Below are positions 9,983-18,259 of a DNA stretch of 64,000 bases, piece after piece. The notes below the pieces were generated by a model. The model did not search any database. It was given only the letters and a program-made list of their open reading frames with translations, and was not told the DNA's origin. Made by a program: the position numbers and the translations under genes. Origin of the DNA: Picochlorum sp. 'celeri' (Eukaryota > Chlorophyta > Trebouxiophyceae); contig JAACMV010000022.1 of NCBI GenBank assembly GCA_010909725.1, positions 1,054,001 to 1,118,000 on the forward strand, given 5' to 3'. Positions within the stretch are counted from its first letter, which is position 1; each line of letters begins with the position of its first letter.

Positions 9983-10941
9983 ATGCGTTTCAATAGTCAA
10001 CTGCTGAACCCAGAGAGACACGTGACATTGAAGCGTCACATGCGTCTTAGGTCGCGTCAAGGCCGATCCATGACTCCAATCTTGAATCTATTCACAGGTA
10101 TCGTGCGATTGATTGAATTTAATGCCCCTCTACGGATGTATGTGGGAGTCATGAGCACGAGTTGCATCTTTTTTGAACCAACGTTTGGTATGATTTTGAA
10201 TTCAGGAATTGTTCAAGGGAAAGCACGAGTCAGAAGCATTGATACGAAAAACGCATCATCAGCAGACGCTCTATCTCTACGCACATTTGAAATTCAGTTT
10301 CCTAAGGAATCAACGGATATAGAGACGGTAAAGGTTGGGGCAAGTATCGCTCTGAATGGGACATGTTTGACTGTGACGAGTACCTCTGTGGATGATAGCG
10401 TCGCGACCTTCGACGTGATCGAGGAGACACTTAAAAGAACAAATTTGGGTAGTCTTGAGGAGAATTCGAGCGTGAATTTTGAGAGATCAGCCAGGGTGGG
10501 AGATGAGATTGGGGGGCACACAGTGTCTGGGCATGTCCAAACTACAGCCATGGTGACCAAGGTGACCACGGCGGATGATGGCACAGTCAAGATGGACTTT
10601 GAGCTACGAGATCCATCATGGATGAAGTATATTCTCTCAAAGGGATTTGTGGCGGTGGATGGATGCAGTCTGACAGTAGGGGAGGTTGATGAGAAGGGAT
10701 TCTGTGTCTATCTCATCCCAGAGACACTGCGGTATGTTTTTCAGCTTTGTCATTTCTTCCGTGATACTTTTATATAGTATGATATATATATGATATATTT
10801 GTATGCAGAGTGACTGTCTTGGGTGATAGAGACGTAGGTGACCACGTGAATATAGAAGTAGAGGCTCAAACACAGGCCATTGTTGACACAGTAGAGCGAG
10901 TGGTGGCTCGGTACATGGTAGGAGATGCCGCGTCACAGTAG
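9983..10941 (+). CDS. Riboflavin synthase (3 exons)
   Basis: Exons 9983-10097, 10206-10731 and 10809-10941 encode 257 residues. Splicing of the first intron (108 nt, GTATCG...TTCAG) rebuilds the family's opening motif FTGIVQGKARV. That intron is a multiple of three without stops, so it can look like coding sequence. The second intron (77 nt, GTATGT...TGCAG) joins IPETLR to VTVLGDRDVGD. The enzyme converts two 6,7-dimethyl-8-ribityllumazines into riboflavin plus a pyrimidinedione, the last step of the pathway. Two lumazine-binding barrels are visible: ALNGTCLTV in the first and GFVAVDGCSLTV in the second, plus GDEIGGHTVSGHVQ between them. The roughly 37-residue basic N-terminal leader before FTGIV suggests plastid import, as in plants (inference); an internal ATG at 10070 would remove most of it. 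Confidence 0.93.
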
Positions 10942-11187
10942 CAATCATGCGATACATATAGTTGTATATCCTTATACTAATGTGCCCTAGTACTATTTGC
11001 AGTAGGACACCACTATTGCTGATGTGTAATGTTTACATAAGTTTCATAATACGAGGCGCTGAAAGATTTCTTTTTTAGTGTGCAAGAAAGCCCACAGAGT
11101 TCTCATTCTGACCCACGAACAAATCAACTAGGATACGTCACGTACACACATGCGTTGCTCTGTACATAGTATCAGTGCATCCTACCC

Positions 11188-11622
11188 TTACAGCAAGAAA
11201 GCCACGATGCAGGCAAGAAGAGCAGAGACGGCAGACACAGCTCTGACACCAGATGCCTGAATCACCTCTGACACGCCAGTCGCGGAACCAGTTGAAGGAG
11301 TAGCTGAGGTCGTAGATGGCCCAGTTTCTCCGACTTTCCAGGAAACGCAAGGCTCGCCATTGCAGGTACACTCGGAGTTATCAATGACGAGAGATCCACT
11401 GCACTTCCCATAGCACGTGTCCCCGGATATAGAGTTGGCATCTGGTCCACACTTGTTCGTCATCTCTTCCTGAGCTTTTGCCACTTCTTCATTGACCTGA
11501 GCTGATATCTCGCTTCCCAGGTCACTCAAATCTGTCTGCTGAAGCGCTCTTTCGGCAGCGACAGACAGGGAAAGGGTGGCGACAAGTGCGCAGATAACGA
11601 GCTTTCTGTTCAGAAGAGTCAT
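11188..11622 (-). CDS. Small secreted, probably GPI-anchored Cys-containing protein
   Basis: A 144-residue protein that I do not recognise. It begins with a clear signal peptide (basic MTLLNRK, then a hydrophobic core, cleavage likely near AERA, about residue 25). A short helical part follows, then a compact cysteine region with six Cys between about residues 58 and 92 (CGPD, CYGKC, CTCNGEPC), probably three disulfides. A Ser/Thr/Gly-rich stalk comes next, and the protein ends in a hydrophobic stretch closing on LLACIVAFLL. That end without a basic tail is typical of a GPI attachment signal. It is likely a cell-surface protein. The nearest coding neighbours are about 250 bp downstream and 660 bp upstream. 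Confidence 0.75.
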   Translation of the reverse strand: MTLLNRKLVICALVATLSLSVAAERALQQTDLSDLGSEISAQVNEEVAKAQEEMTNKCGPDANSISGDTCYGKCSGSLVIDNSECTCNGEPCVSWKVGETGPSTTSATPSTGSATGVSEVIQASGVRAVSAVSALLACIVAFLL

Positions 11623-11639
11623 TCTTTCAGATGAGTATT

Positions 11640-12286
11640 TGCTTTAATAGTATTATATTTAGCGTTTATGGAATGGATCCCGTGTGTTTGCGATTCCGGA
11701 TATGGCCTGCCAGGCCTCTGCAGTCCGACATGTTAACATGAGATCATGGATTATGGAAAATCAGATTCTGACCCCCCATGAGGGTATCGGGGCTCATCCT
11801 GAACTCCATGGCCAAAATCTATCGCCCTGGCCCCCATACAAATCAATCCGTACAATATGTGTCTTAGAAAATAGAAAGATCTCGTCTGTGGAACACCTTG
11901 CACTACAGTACCAAGAGCTTCCAGAGACTCAACAACCATGGTTGGCAACATGTCCATCACCAAGGGTCTCGAAAGCATGAAACGAATAGATAAAGTACGT
12001 CACAGTGGACAATGCAATCCATCATGTACCAATTGCTGCTGAACAAGCATGCACTGCCACATCAACATTGAATGAGATTCCCTAGATTCCGGAATCTTTT
12101 GACAGCAGCATTGTGCGCTCCACTGACCACCAAGGCATCATGATGCTTCTCCCAGCCGGCTTTATCTACTCATCTAGATACAATATATACTAGTAATATA
12201 TACAAATTATAGATCGAGGTATCTCCTGTACAGATAGAATTGAAAATAGGCCAATAAGAAACCATTGTTTGAACACGCGAAACAAC
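11640..12286. other. Intergenic stretch without supported gene
   Basis: About 650 bp between the small secreted protein (reading left) and TMEM18 (reading right). Short open frames of 75-98 codons occur on both strands but carry no domain, signal or codon-use support. The part next to TMEM18 (12170-12240) is AT-rich with TATA-like runs and is probably its promoter. Confidence 0.5.
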
Positions 12287-12985
12287 ATGAGCAGCGATGC
12301 AGACGTTGGACCTTCAGGAGAACCCTCTACGATGGATGATCTCCAATCCCAAGCACAAGAATTATTACAACAGAATATAGCACAGTCGAAAAAGTCCTTT
12401 CTGGAGTCTGTGGTGGATGCCCACAACGATGTGATTGCTGAATTTTCTAAAATCTGGAATCAACTCGTTGTTAGCGGTCCTTCTATGATTCAGGATTTTA
12501 CAGAATTTATTCGTGCTATAGATTGGTCAGAGAGATGGATCCAGGCAATCCTGGCGGTGCAGGCGTGTATTCTGTTGACTCTTATCATCTTCAGAAACAA
12601 CATGGTTGTCCAAAACACAATATTCGCCATCAGCGGTACGTCTAGTTTGTTTGTTTTTTTCATTGCCACAATACCAGCCGCATCTGTTCGATGTATATTC
12701 TCTATATTACTATATTCTAATAATGATGATGATGATGCAGTTGTGGTGATTTACAAGGCGGATGTCTTGAATGCGTGGGGAGCTCGGCATTGGGAAGACT
12801 TTGCCAGACACAACTATTTTGAAAAAAATGGAGCATTTGTATCCGCACTTATTTCTGCTCCTCTGCTTTTCGGTATGCTTATAGTTCTCTTCAATCTCGC
12901 TGTACATTTCATTCAAACGCTTGTTCTCATGAAGACAGAACAGCTGAAGAAGGCCAAGGCCAAGGGCAAAAAGAAGACACAATAA
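12287..12985 (+). CDS. TMEM18: TMEM18 family membrane protein (2 exons)
   Basis: Exons 12287-12635 and 12741-12985 give 197 residues. The 105-nt intron (GTACGT...ATGCAG) is in phase and stop-free, so it can be misread as coding. Conserved family features are the amphipathic start, a first membrane segment after DWSERW, the short loop, NAWGARHWEDFARHNYFEKNGAFVS, a last membrane helix, and a Lys-rich C-terminus (KAKAKGKKKTQ) like the tail that places animal TMEM18 at the nuclear envelope. Animal TMEM18 is a nuclear-membrane protein linked to chromatin contact and body weight; the algal role is unknown. Start chosen at ATG 12287 because the frame before it has only a TTG. Confidence 0.88.
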   Translation: MSSDADVGPSGEPSTMDDLQSQAQELLQQNIAQSKKSFLESVVDAHNDVIAEFSKIWNQLVVSGPSMIQDFTEFIRAIDWSERWIQAILAVQACILLTLIIFRNNMVVQNTIFAISGTSSLFVFFIATIPAASVRCIFSILLYSNNDDDDAVVVIYKADVLNAWGARHWEDFARHNYFEKNGAFVSALISAPLLFGMLIVLFNLAVHFIQTLVLMKTEQLKKAKAKGKKKTQ

Positions 12986-13084
12986 TAATACATTACAATT
13001 CACCATTCAGTGTGTGTTTATACTTGATTGATTCTCATGGAAACAAGGATATCATACTAGTATGATTATTATCATTCACGCATG

Positions 13085-13405
13085 TTATTCTAAAATCTTT
13101 CTGATCGACGCCAGCATGCTTGCGGTCCCTGCTGCTGGCTTTTTCTTCTGCTGCGTGGACCGTGTCCAACTGATCGGATCCCTATTGTACATGGGCCAGT
13201 TCGGCACTGTTATACCAAATGATATTAAAAATCCTATTGCAAATAGCCCCATCATGAGTCCAAAACTACCCCGAATATATCCAGTGAGAAAACTGAACGC
13301 TCCTACTATGATGAGTAATTTCTGTCCGAGTTTCTCGGATCTCTCCTGTCCTTTATAGTCCATTTCTTCTATATGTTCAATTCTTTTTACAATTTTAAGA
13401 TGCAA
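13085..13405 (-). CDS. SPCS1: Signal peptidase complex subunit 1 (SPC12)
   Basis: A 106-residue protein with the SPCS1 signature MDYKGQERSEKL, two closely spaced membrane helices (residues about 27-45 and 48-66) and the closing P-W-P-M-Y-N-R-D-P-I-S-W motif. In animals and yeast this subunit sits in the ER membrane with the catalytic SEC11 subunit and helps define signal-peptide substrates. ATG 13405 gives 14 residues before MDYKG, like the short leader of other family members, but this start overlaps the last 11 bp of the upstream methyltransferase gene on the same strand. ATG 13363 would avoid the overlap. The transcript must in either case begin inside or right at the end of the neighbouring gene. 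Confidence 0.85.
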   Translation of the reverse strand: MHLKIVKRIEHIEEMDYKGQERSEKLGQKLLIIVGAFSFLTGYIRGSFGLMMGLFAIGFLISFGITVPNWPMYNRDPISWTRSTQQKKKPAAGTASMLASIRKILE

Positions 13406-14780
13406 TGGTGGCTGCGATGAAGAGAGATTTCATGGAGGAAGGATTGTCTGGGTCTGACTCGAATGCGCACACCTCTTTGGGGATGCCCAATGCATTGGCA
13501 ATGGTTGCTCTCGTATGAATACCTTGTACATCCCAGCCCAGTCCTTTCATCCAATCTGTTGGTTCACGAGGGCATCCAGACAGCCATTCCTTCATCAGTC
13601 GACTGTTGGTATGCTTGGAAATATCACGGACCACCTCTTCTGTCACATGACCTGTGATCAGACAGGATCCAGGGGCGGACATGGATGCGAGTTCCTTTAA
13701 CAAGGCGTCTACTCGGTCACGAGTAAGGTACATCAGAATACCTTCGAGAATCCATACGGTGGCCTTGCTGGTATCAAACCCTGCTCTTGTCAGGGCTGCT
13801 TTCCATGATGGGTCGTTCAAATCTGCTGGCACACTGCTTCTTGATTCACATCGAATTGGATACTCCACTCCGAGAGAATGATGGTCTAAACTACCAATCT
13901 TTTGCTCAAGGATGGAATTTTTACTCTGAGATCGTCGAACTGGACTCATCACATCAATCTCTGCGCCAGACGCATGCAACACATCTTCCTTGACATCAAT
14001 CACGTCCTGCCTGTCCACATCAAACCATGCCAATGTCGCAGGGAGGTGTAGCCTCCACGGCCTGGTACTGAGACCCGCTCCAATCTCAACAACCTGCACA
14101 GGGAAGACCTTTTTGGATGTCTTTTGACAGGAGAGTGTATCGATCACATGTGTCCTTTCAGATGCTGTTGGGGTGGACCGATAGCTATCAGGCATTCCCA
14201 GGCACTCTTCCAATTGATCATCAAACCATTTCGTTCGAATACCAATTCGACTGATCTTCCATCGCCTTCCATATCCAGGAGGAGCTTTGACTCGGCGCCT
14301 TCGCGCCTTGTTCAATGCCTTGCGACCAGCAACATGCTTTGCAAGAGGGTCGTATACAAGTCTTGATTCCTCATCTTCTTCATCTTCCATTGCTCTGGCA
14401 GCTGCACATATTCATCACACGAAAAGTTTATTAGATCTAAAGTCAAGAGATGGACAGGATCATCAATCAATCAATCAATCAATCACACATTGATTCATTC
14501 GTTGATTCCCCTGGTCGTGAGAGTATGGTCACTCGTGTGACAAGACACGTTTGTAAACCATGGAAAAGAAAAACCCACCTGCAATCATCCTCGATGAGTA
14601 CGATACCAGGGAATGTAACCCATCATATTCATCAGTATTCAGAAATACTTTGACCAGTGTTCCAGCCACAAACGCTGCCGAACCCAGAGCTAATGCGCCA
14701 ACAAGGCCAGATCGCCAACGAAAGGCATCAGTCTTCTGAATATCCTCGTCACCCTGGGTATTGTTTGCTGTCGTTTTCAT
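13395..14780 (-). CDS. Membrane-anchored leucine carboxyl methyltransferase-like (PPM/LCM) protein 1 (2 exons)
   Basis: Exons 14780-14579 and 14401-13395 encode 402 residues. The 177-nt intron (GTGGGT...GTGCAG) holds a TGAT tetranucleotide run. The splice makes SRMIAAARAMEDEEDEES, the usual entry of this methyltransferase family, which supports the model. After a soluble leader there is one membrane helix (about residues 27-46). The SAM-binding motif VVEIGAGLSTRPWR and the later VWILEGILMYL motif are the family hallmarks. Relatives methylate the C-terminal Leu of PP2A (LCMT1), act in wybutosine tRNA synthesis (TYW4) or methylate small molecules; the substrate here is unknown. It is a paralogue of the protein at 17052-18216, and a propeller protein lies between them. 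Confidence 0.85.
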
Positions 14781-15047
14781 GATAGAATATGTATCTATAT
14801 ATGAATTAATAATGGTTATGATTTGGATACAGGCTGTACTAAGAGGTGGATCTTGTTCATCCAGAGATCTCAAGGACACCGAGATGCCACAAAGGCGCCA
14901 CAAGCCCTGTACCCTAGGGTATCCTAGGATACATGGCTTCAAGTCAATTGACAGACATATTCCCCTGCGCAGATCGATTCGTCAATCGAGAATGACGTCA
15001 TATTCCAAAAGATTCAACTTTCTTCAGTTGAACAAGAAACCACTGAC

Positions 15048-16472
15048 ATGGTGGTTATCGGGAAACGAGTGCAACAGCATAAGCGCACGTGTCAACAGCT
15101 GTGGCAAAGAAGAAACCCTGTCTGGAATATCAGCCTCGTTTCTGCCCTGGTGGTATATTGGATCCTATATCCTACATATATGAAAAAACAGACCGAATTT
15201 GATCCATTGAAGTTGATCAGTGGGCTCGAGTACTCTTCTTCAGGCTCCTCGTGGACACGAGTGTTAACCTTGCCAGAGGTGGGAATGCAGGAAGGCAGCG
15301 GTGTCCGCGTGCGATACAATCATCCTTCTGATGGATCCCCTCGTGATCAGTTGTGGTTTGCTGGAGGATATCCTACTGATACAGGAAGGGTTCTTGTATT
15401 TGATTTGATCAGCCAGACGTGGGAGATTCCACCACATCAACAGTTGCCTTGGAGCCTTCATCACTGTCTTCAGTCAATGTTTTATGACGAGAAAAATTGC
15501 AGAATCGTTCTCTTGGGTGGAATACGGTTACAAGACGGTACTCATTCACCGAATAATGCAGCATTGACTTTGAATATGTGCGGAGAAACTGATGCGTCAT
15601 GGGAACAGCATGATTTGAATGTCGGTGGAATCATCTCCTGTTCCGTACAAACCCTGCTGGGAAAATACTGGTGCTACTCTGGCAGTAACGAATACGCCAG
15701 TGAGCGTTTCAAATTTTTCAGTTTCGACCTTGAATCTCTCGATATTGAGCAATACCAGAGTCCAAAATATGAAACCACGCATGTGTCGATTTTGGTTGAT
15801 GAGGAGCAGCAACTTGTGTACCTGTCAGGGGGCAGGGATGAAGGAAAAAACACAGTAGCCAAGATACTGTCGTTTGATGTTCAGAAAAAGGTATGGAACG
15901 CGGAAGAAATAGATATACCTTTTGTCGAAGTAGAAGATAGAGGCTACATTCAACTCCCAAATAGGAAAGCGCTGCTTCTAGGCGGTCAAAGTACTGGAGA
16001 GAGGAATGTTGTTACTGACATTATTCTTGAGTTTGACTTGAGCACCAGGGCCATACGCTTGGTGGACGAGTCTCCCCTGCCACTTTTTGGAGAACAGATT
16101 GTAAACATGAAAAACGGAAGCTATTTTATTTTCTCTGGCGCATCAGGTGTTGGTCCCAAATACAGTAGATCTTCCTGGCTGTACAGTCCCAAGTTGAGGA
16201 ACATGCAGAGACCAATGCCTGGGATACCAAAGATAGTGGATGCAACGTGTGGTTGCATTCCTGTGACACTGCAACTAAATAATCATTTAGAAAAGATTGT
16301 GGATAGAGTGAGCACCAGGGCACCACTGTATATTCCTGCAGCCTGGTGCAAGGAAGGGCTTGGTCCTGGAAATCATGACGGCGCACATGCCTTGACGATA
16401 CTGTACCACAGGGATGGAAAGTTTTATAGAACGCAATGTGAGAGCTATAATTCATGCTTATTACGCCCATGA
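15048..16472 (+). CDS. Type II membrane protein with kelch/galactose-oxidase-like beta-propeller
   Basis: Single exon, 474 residues. A short basic cytoplasmic tail is followed by one membrane helix (about residues 27-43), so the rest should lie in the lumen or outside the cell. The body shows kelch-type repeats: LWFAGGYPTDTGRVLVFDLISQTWE, RIVLLGGIRLQDGTH, QLVYLSGGRDEGKN, KALLLGGQSTGERN and YFIFSGASGVGPKYS, each with the hydrophobic-GG pattern of propeller blades. The C-terminal region has several cysteines. Galactose oxidase-type catalytic residues cannot be confirmed by eye. It starts 267 bp from the divergent methyltransferase gene at 13395-14780 and lies about 580 bp upstream of a second one. 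TYW4/LCMT2 proteins carry a methyltransferase and a kelch propeller in one chain, which makes the neighbourhood notable. Confidence 0.78.
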   Translation: MVVIGKRVQQHKRTCQQLWQRRNPVWNISLVSALVVYWILYPTYMKKQTEFDPLKLISGLEYSSSGSSWTRVLTLPEVGMQEGSGVRVRYNHPSDGSPRDQLWFAGGYPTDTGRVLVFDLISQTWEIPPHQQLPWSLHHCLQSMFYDEKNCRIVLLGGIRLQDGTHSPNNAALTLNMCGETDASWEQHDLNVGGIISCSVQTLLGKYWCYSGSNEYASERFKFFSFDLESLDIEQYQSPKYETTHVSILVDEEQQLVYLSGGRDEGKNTVAKILSFDVQKKVWNAEEIDIPFVEVEDRGYIQLPNRKALLLGGQSTGERNVVTDIILEFDLSTRAIRLVDESPLPLFGEQIVNMKNGSYFIFSGASGVGPKYSRSSWLYSPKLRNMQRPMPGIPKIVDATCGCIPVTLQLNNHLEKIVDRVSTRAPLYIPAAWCKEGLGPGNHDGAHALTILYHRDGKFYRTQCESYNSCLLRP

Positions 16473-17051
16473 ATAAATTCATTGACAACAGAAAGAAGAC
16501 ATTCTTGTCGATCCACTGTCTCTCAAATGAAACCCTAGATTGATTGTACCTGCATTCAGAATTCTGTTTTGAAACAGTTGGAGTGTACTTCCAGGAAACA
16601 AAACTGCCTGTACTGATTCATTTGTGTCTACATTGAATGTACCATATAAAATCGCTTGGGATTAGAAATACATCATATTGCTGTATGATACCTGATATCT
16701 CATCTAGCTGGATTCGATCTGGACACCCACAGCACCTGATCAGGTCTTCATGAAGATGTGGTCTTGCAAGACCAATTGGCTCTAGCACGACACATACCAG
16801 CTAGAATGCTTCATAGACACTCGTTCGCAAACCCCTTCGATCGATCACCTGATTATCAATATCTTCCTCTCTTCTGTGAAGGAACAAACATGATTCAAGC
16901 CTTGGTCCTTAAGGACAATCTTGCAATGGAATTGAAAGAGCTTCATGTGAATGATGCTTGGCAGCATGATCATGCCGCCCTATGTCCCCTGTCTGTGCCT
17001 CTGAACCTCCTGTATTCTTTTAAAAGTTAAAAATATAGTAGTGGAATATTT
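16473..17051. other. Intergenic stretch, no supported gene
   Basis: About 580 bp between two genes on the plus strand. An open frame of about 90 codons (16758-17030) has no ATG at its beginning and no recognisable domain. The last 40 bp before the next ATG are AT-rich, as in a promoter or leader. Confidence 0.5.
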
Positions 17052-18216
17052 ATGGATCGACAGCAGCAGATTTTAACCTGGGCATCGGCATTTGTTCTCG
17101 GGATTTCTCTAGGTCGATGGCTGAGACAGTGCAGGGACAATGTCAGGAACCAGTTTCAGAGTATAGCTGCTCGATCTGCCCTATGGATTGCTGCTTTACG
17201 AGCAGTTGAAAGTTTAGAGAATGACGATGCCTTGTTTGTGGATGATATGGCGTCGAGTTTGGCTGGGAAAGGAGCATTTGGTCGGGCTCTGAAGATGGCA
17301 CGGGTGCGTTGGGTTGGGATGATCTTTTCTTATAGAAACATGGCTGATGATTATGTTGATATTGTAGCCGGTTGAGGGACAGTCAGGGAAGAAGCGGTTG
17401 TATAAAATGACAGAGGTGGCTCTTGGGACGTGGTGGTTTGACCGGCAGATTATGACGATTATGACGACGAATACGAAATCGTCTGCTCGGGGATGGTTGT
17501 CTGCAAGGTTGAGAAACTCTGCGTTAGGGTTGGCAGGGCCTCCTCGGCAGGTGGTAGTGATTGGGAGTGGGATGGACACAAGGCCATGGAGGATGGCCCT
17601 TCCACCAATGACAAAGTGGTTGGAGATTGATACGGAGGAAGTTGTGTATGCAAAGAAGAGAGGGTTGGAGGCATGTCGGGCGGAGACAGTACCCCATTCA
17701 AACACGAGTTATTATCCATTGAGGACAGCGCAGTGGGATATTTATGCAGCAGATGTGTCGGAGGAGATTGATTGGGGGAGGGTGTTGGACTCGCATGGGT
17801 TTGAGCTTGATCAGCCGATTGTGTGGGTGTTGGAGAATGTGCTGATGTATTTGTCGCAAGAAAATGTGAAATCTTTGTTGGAGACGCTGAGTGAGGTGTC
17901 CAAGGCGAAGGGGAGTGTGGTCATTGGTAATAGCACTGTGAATAGAACGGCAGCACTGCTTGCTGGGAATAATCACGAGGCCTCATGTGGGTCGTATCCG
18001 GCGGATATGGTGGAATCGTGGATTTCATCTCTTCCGCGAGATCCTGAAATTGCGTTGCATGAGGCTGGGTGGGAGATGACTGATTGCTGTACTCAGTTTG
18101 ATATTGCACAGGATGTGTGCAATGGTGCCCCAGAGGATGTGTGTAGAACGTGGCCAGGCCATGCACCTGATGGCGAGGTGGGATGCGATGTGTATTTTGT
18201 TGCAAACAAATTATAA
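17052..18216 (+). CDS. Membrane-anchored leucine carboxyl methyltransferase-like (PPM/LCM) protein 2 (2 exons)
   Basis: Exons 17052-17303 and 17368-18216 give 366 residues. The 64-nt intron (GTGCGT...TTGTAG) is the shortest seen here and is in phase 0. Like the paralogue at 13395-14780 it starts with a single membrane helix (about residues 7-22, WASAFVLGISLGRWL), followed by the family opening ALRAVESLENDDALFVDDMASSLAG. SAM motif VVVIGSGMDTRPWRMALP and the VWVLENVLMYLS motif are intact. The region PREPTDW in paralogue 1 corresponds to LPRDPEIALHEAGW here. A membrane-bound O-methyltransferase of unknown substrate is the best description. The stop lies 43 bp from the stop of the convergent diflavin reductase gene. 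Confidence 0.87.
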
Positions 18217-18259
18217 CCATTTTTGATGTTGACATGAACATTGTAATACTGGCAGTACC

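Noticed and set aside
16758..17030. Plus-strand 90-codon frame between propeller and methyltransferase
   Set aside because: No ATG at its start, no domain and no splice partner.
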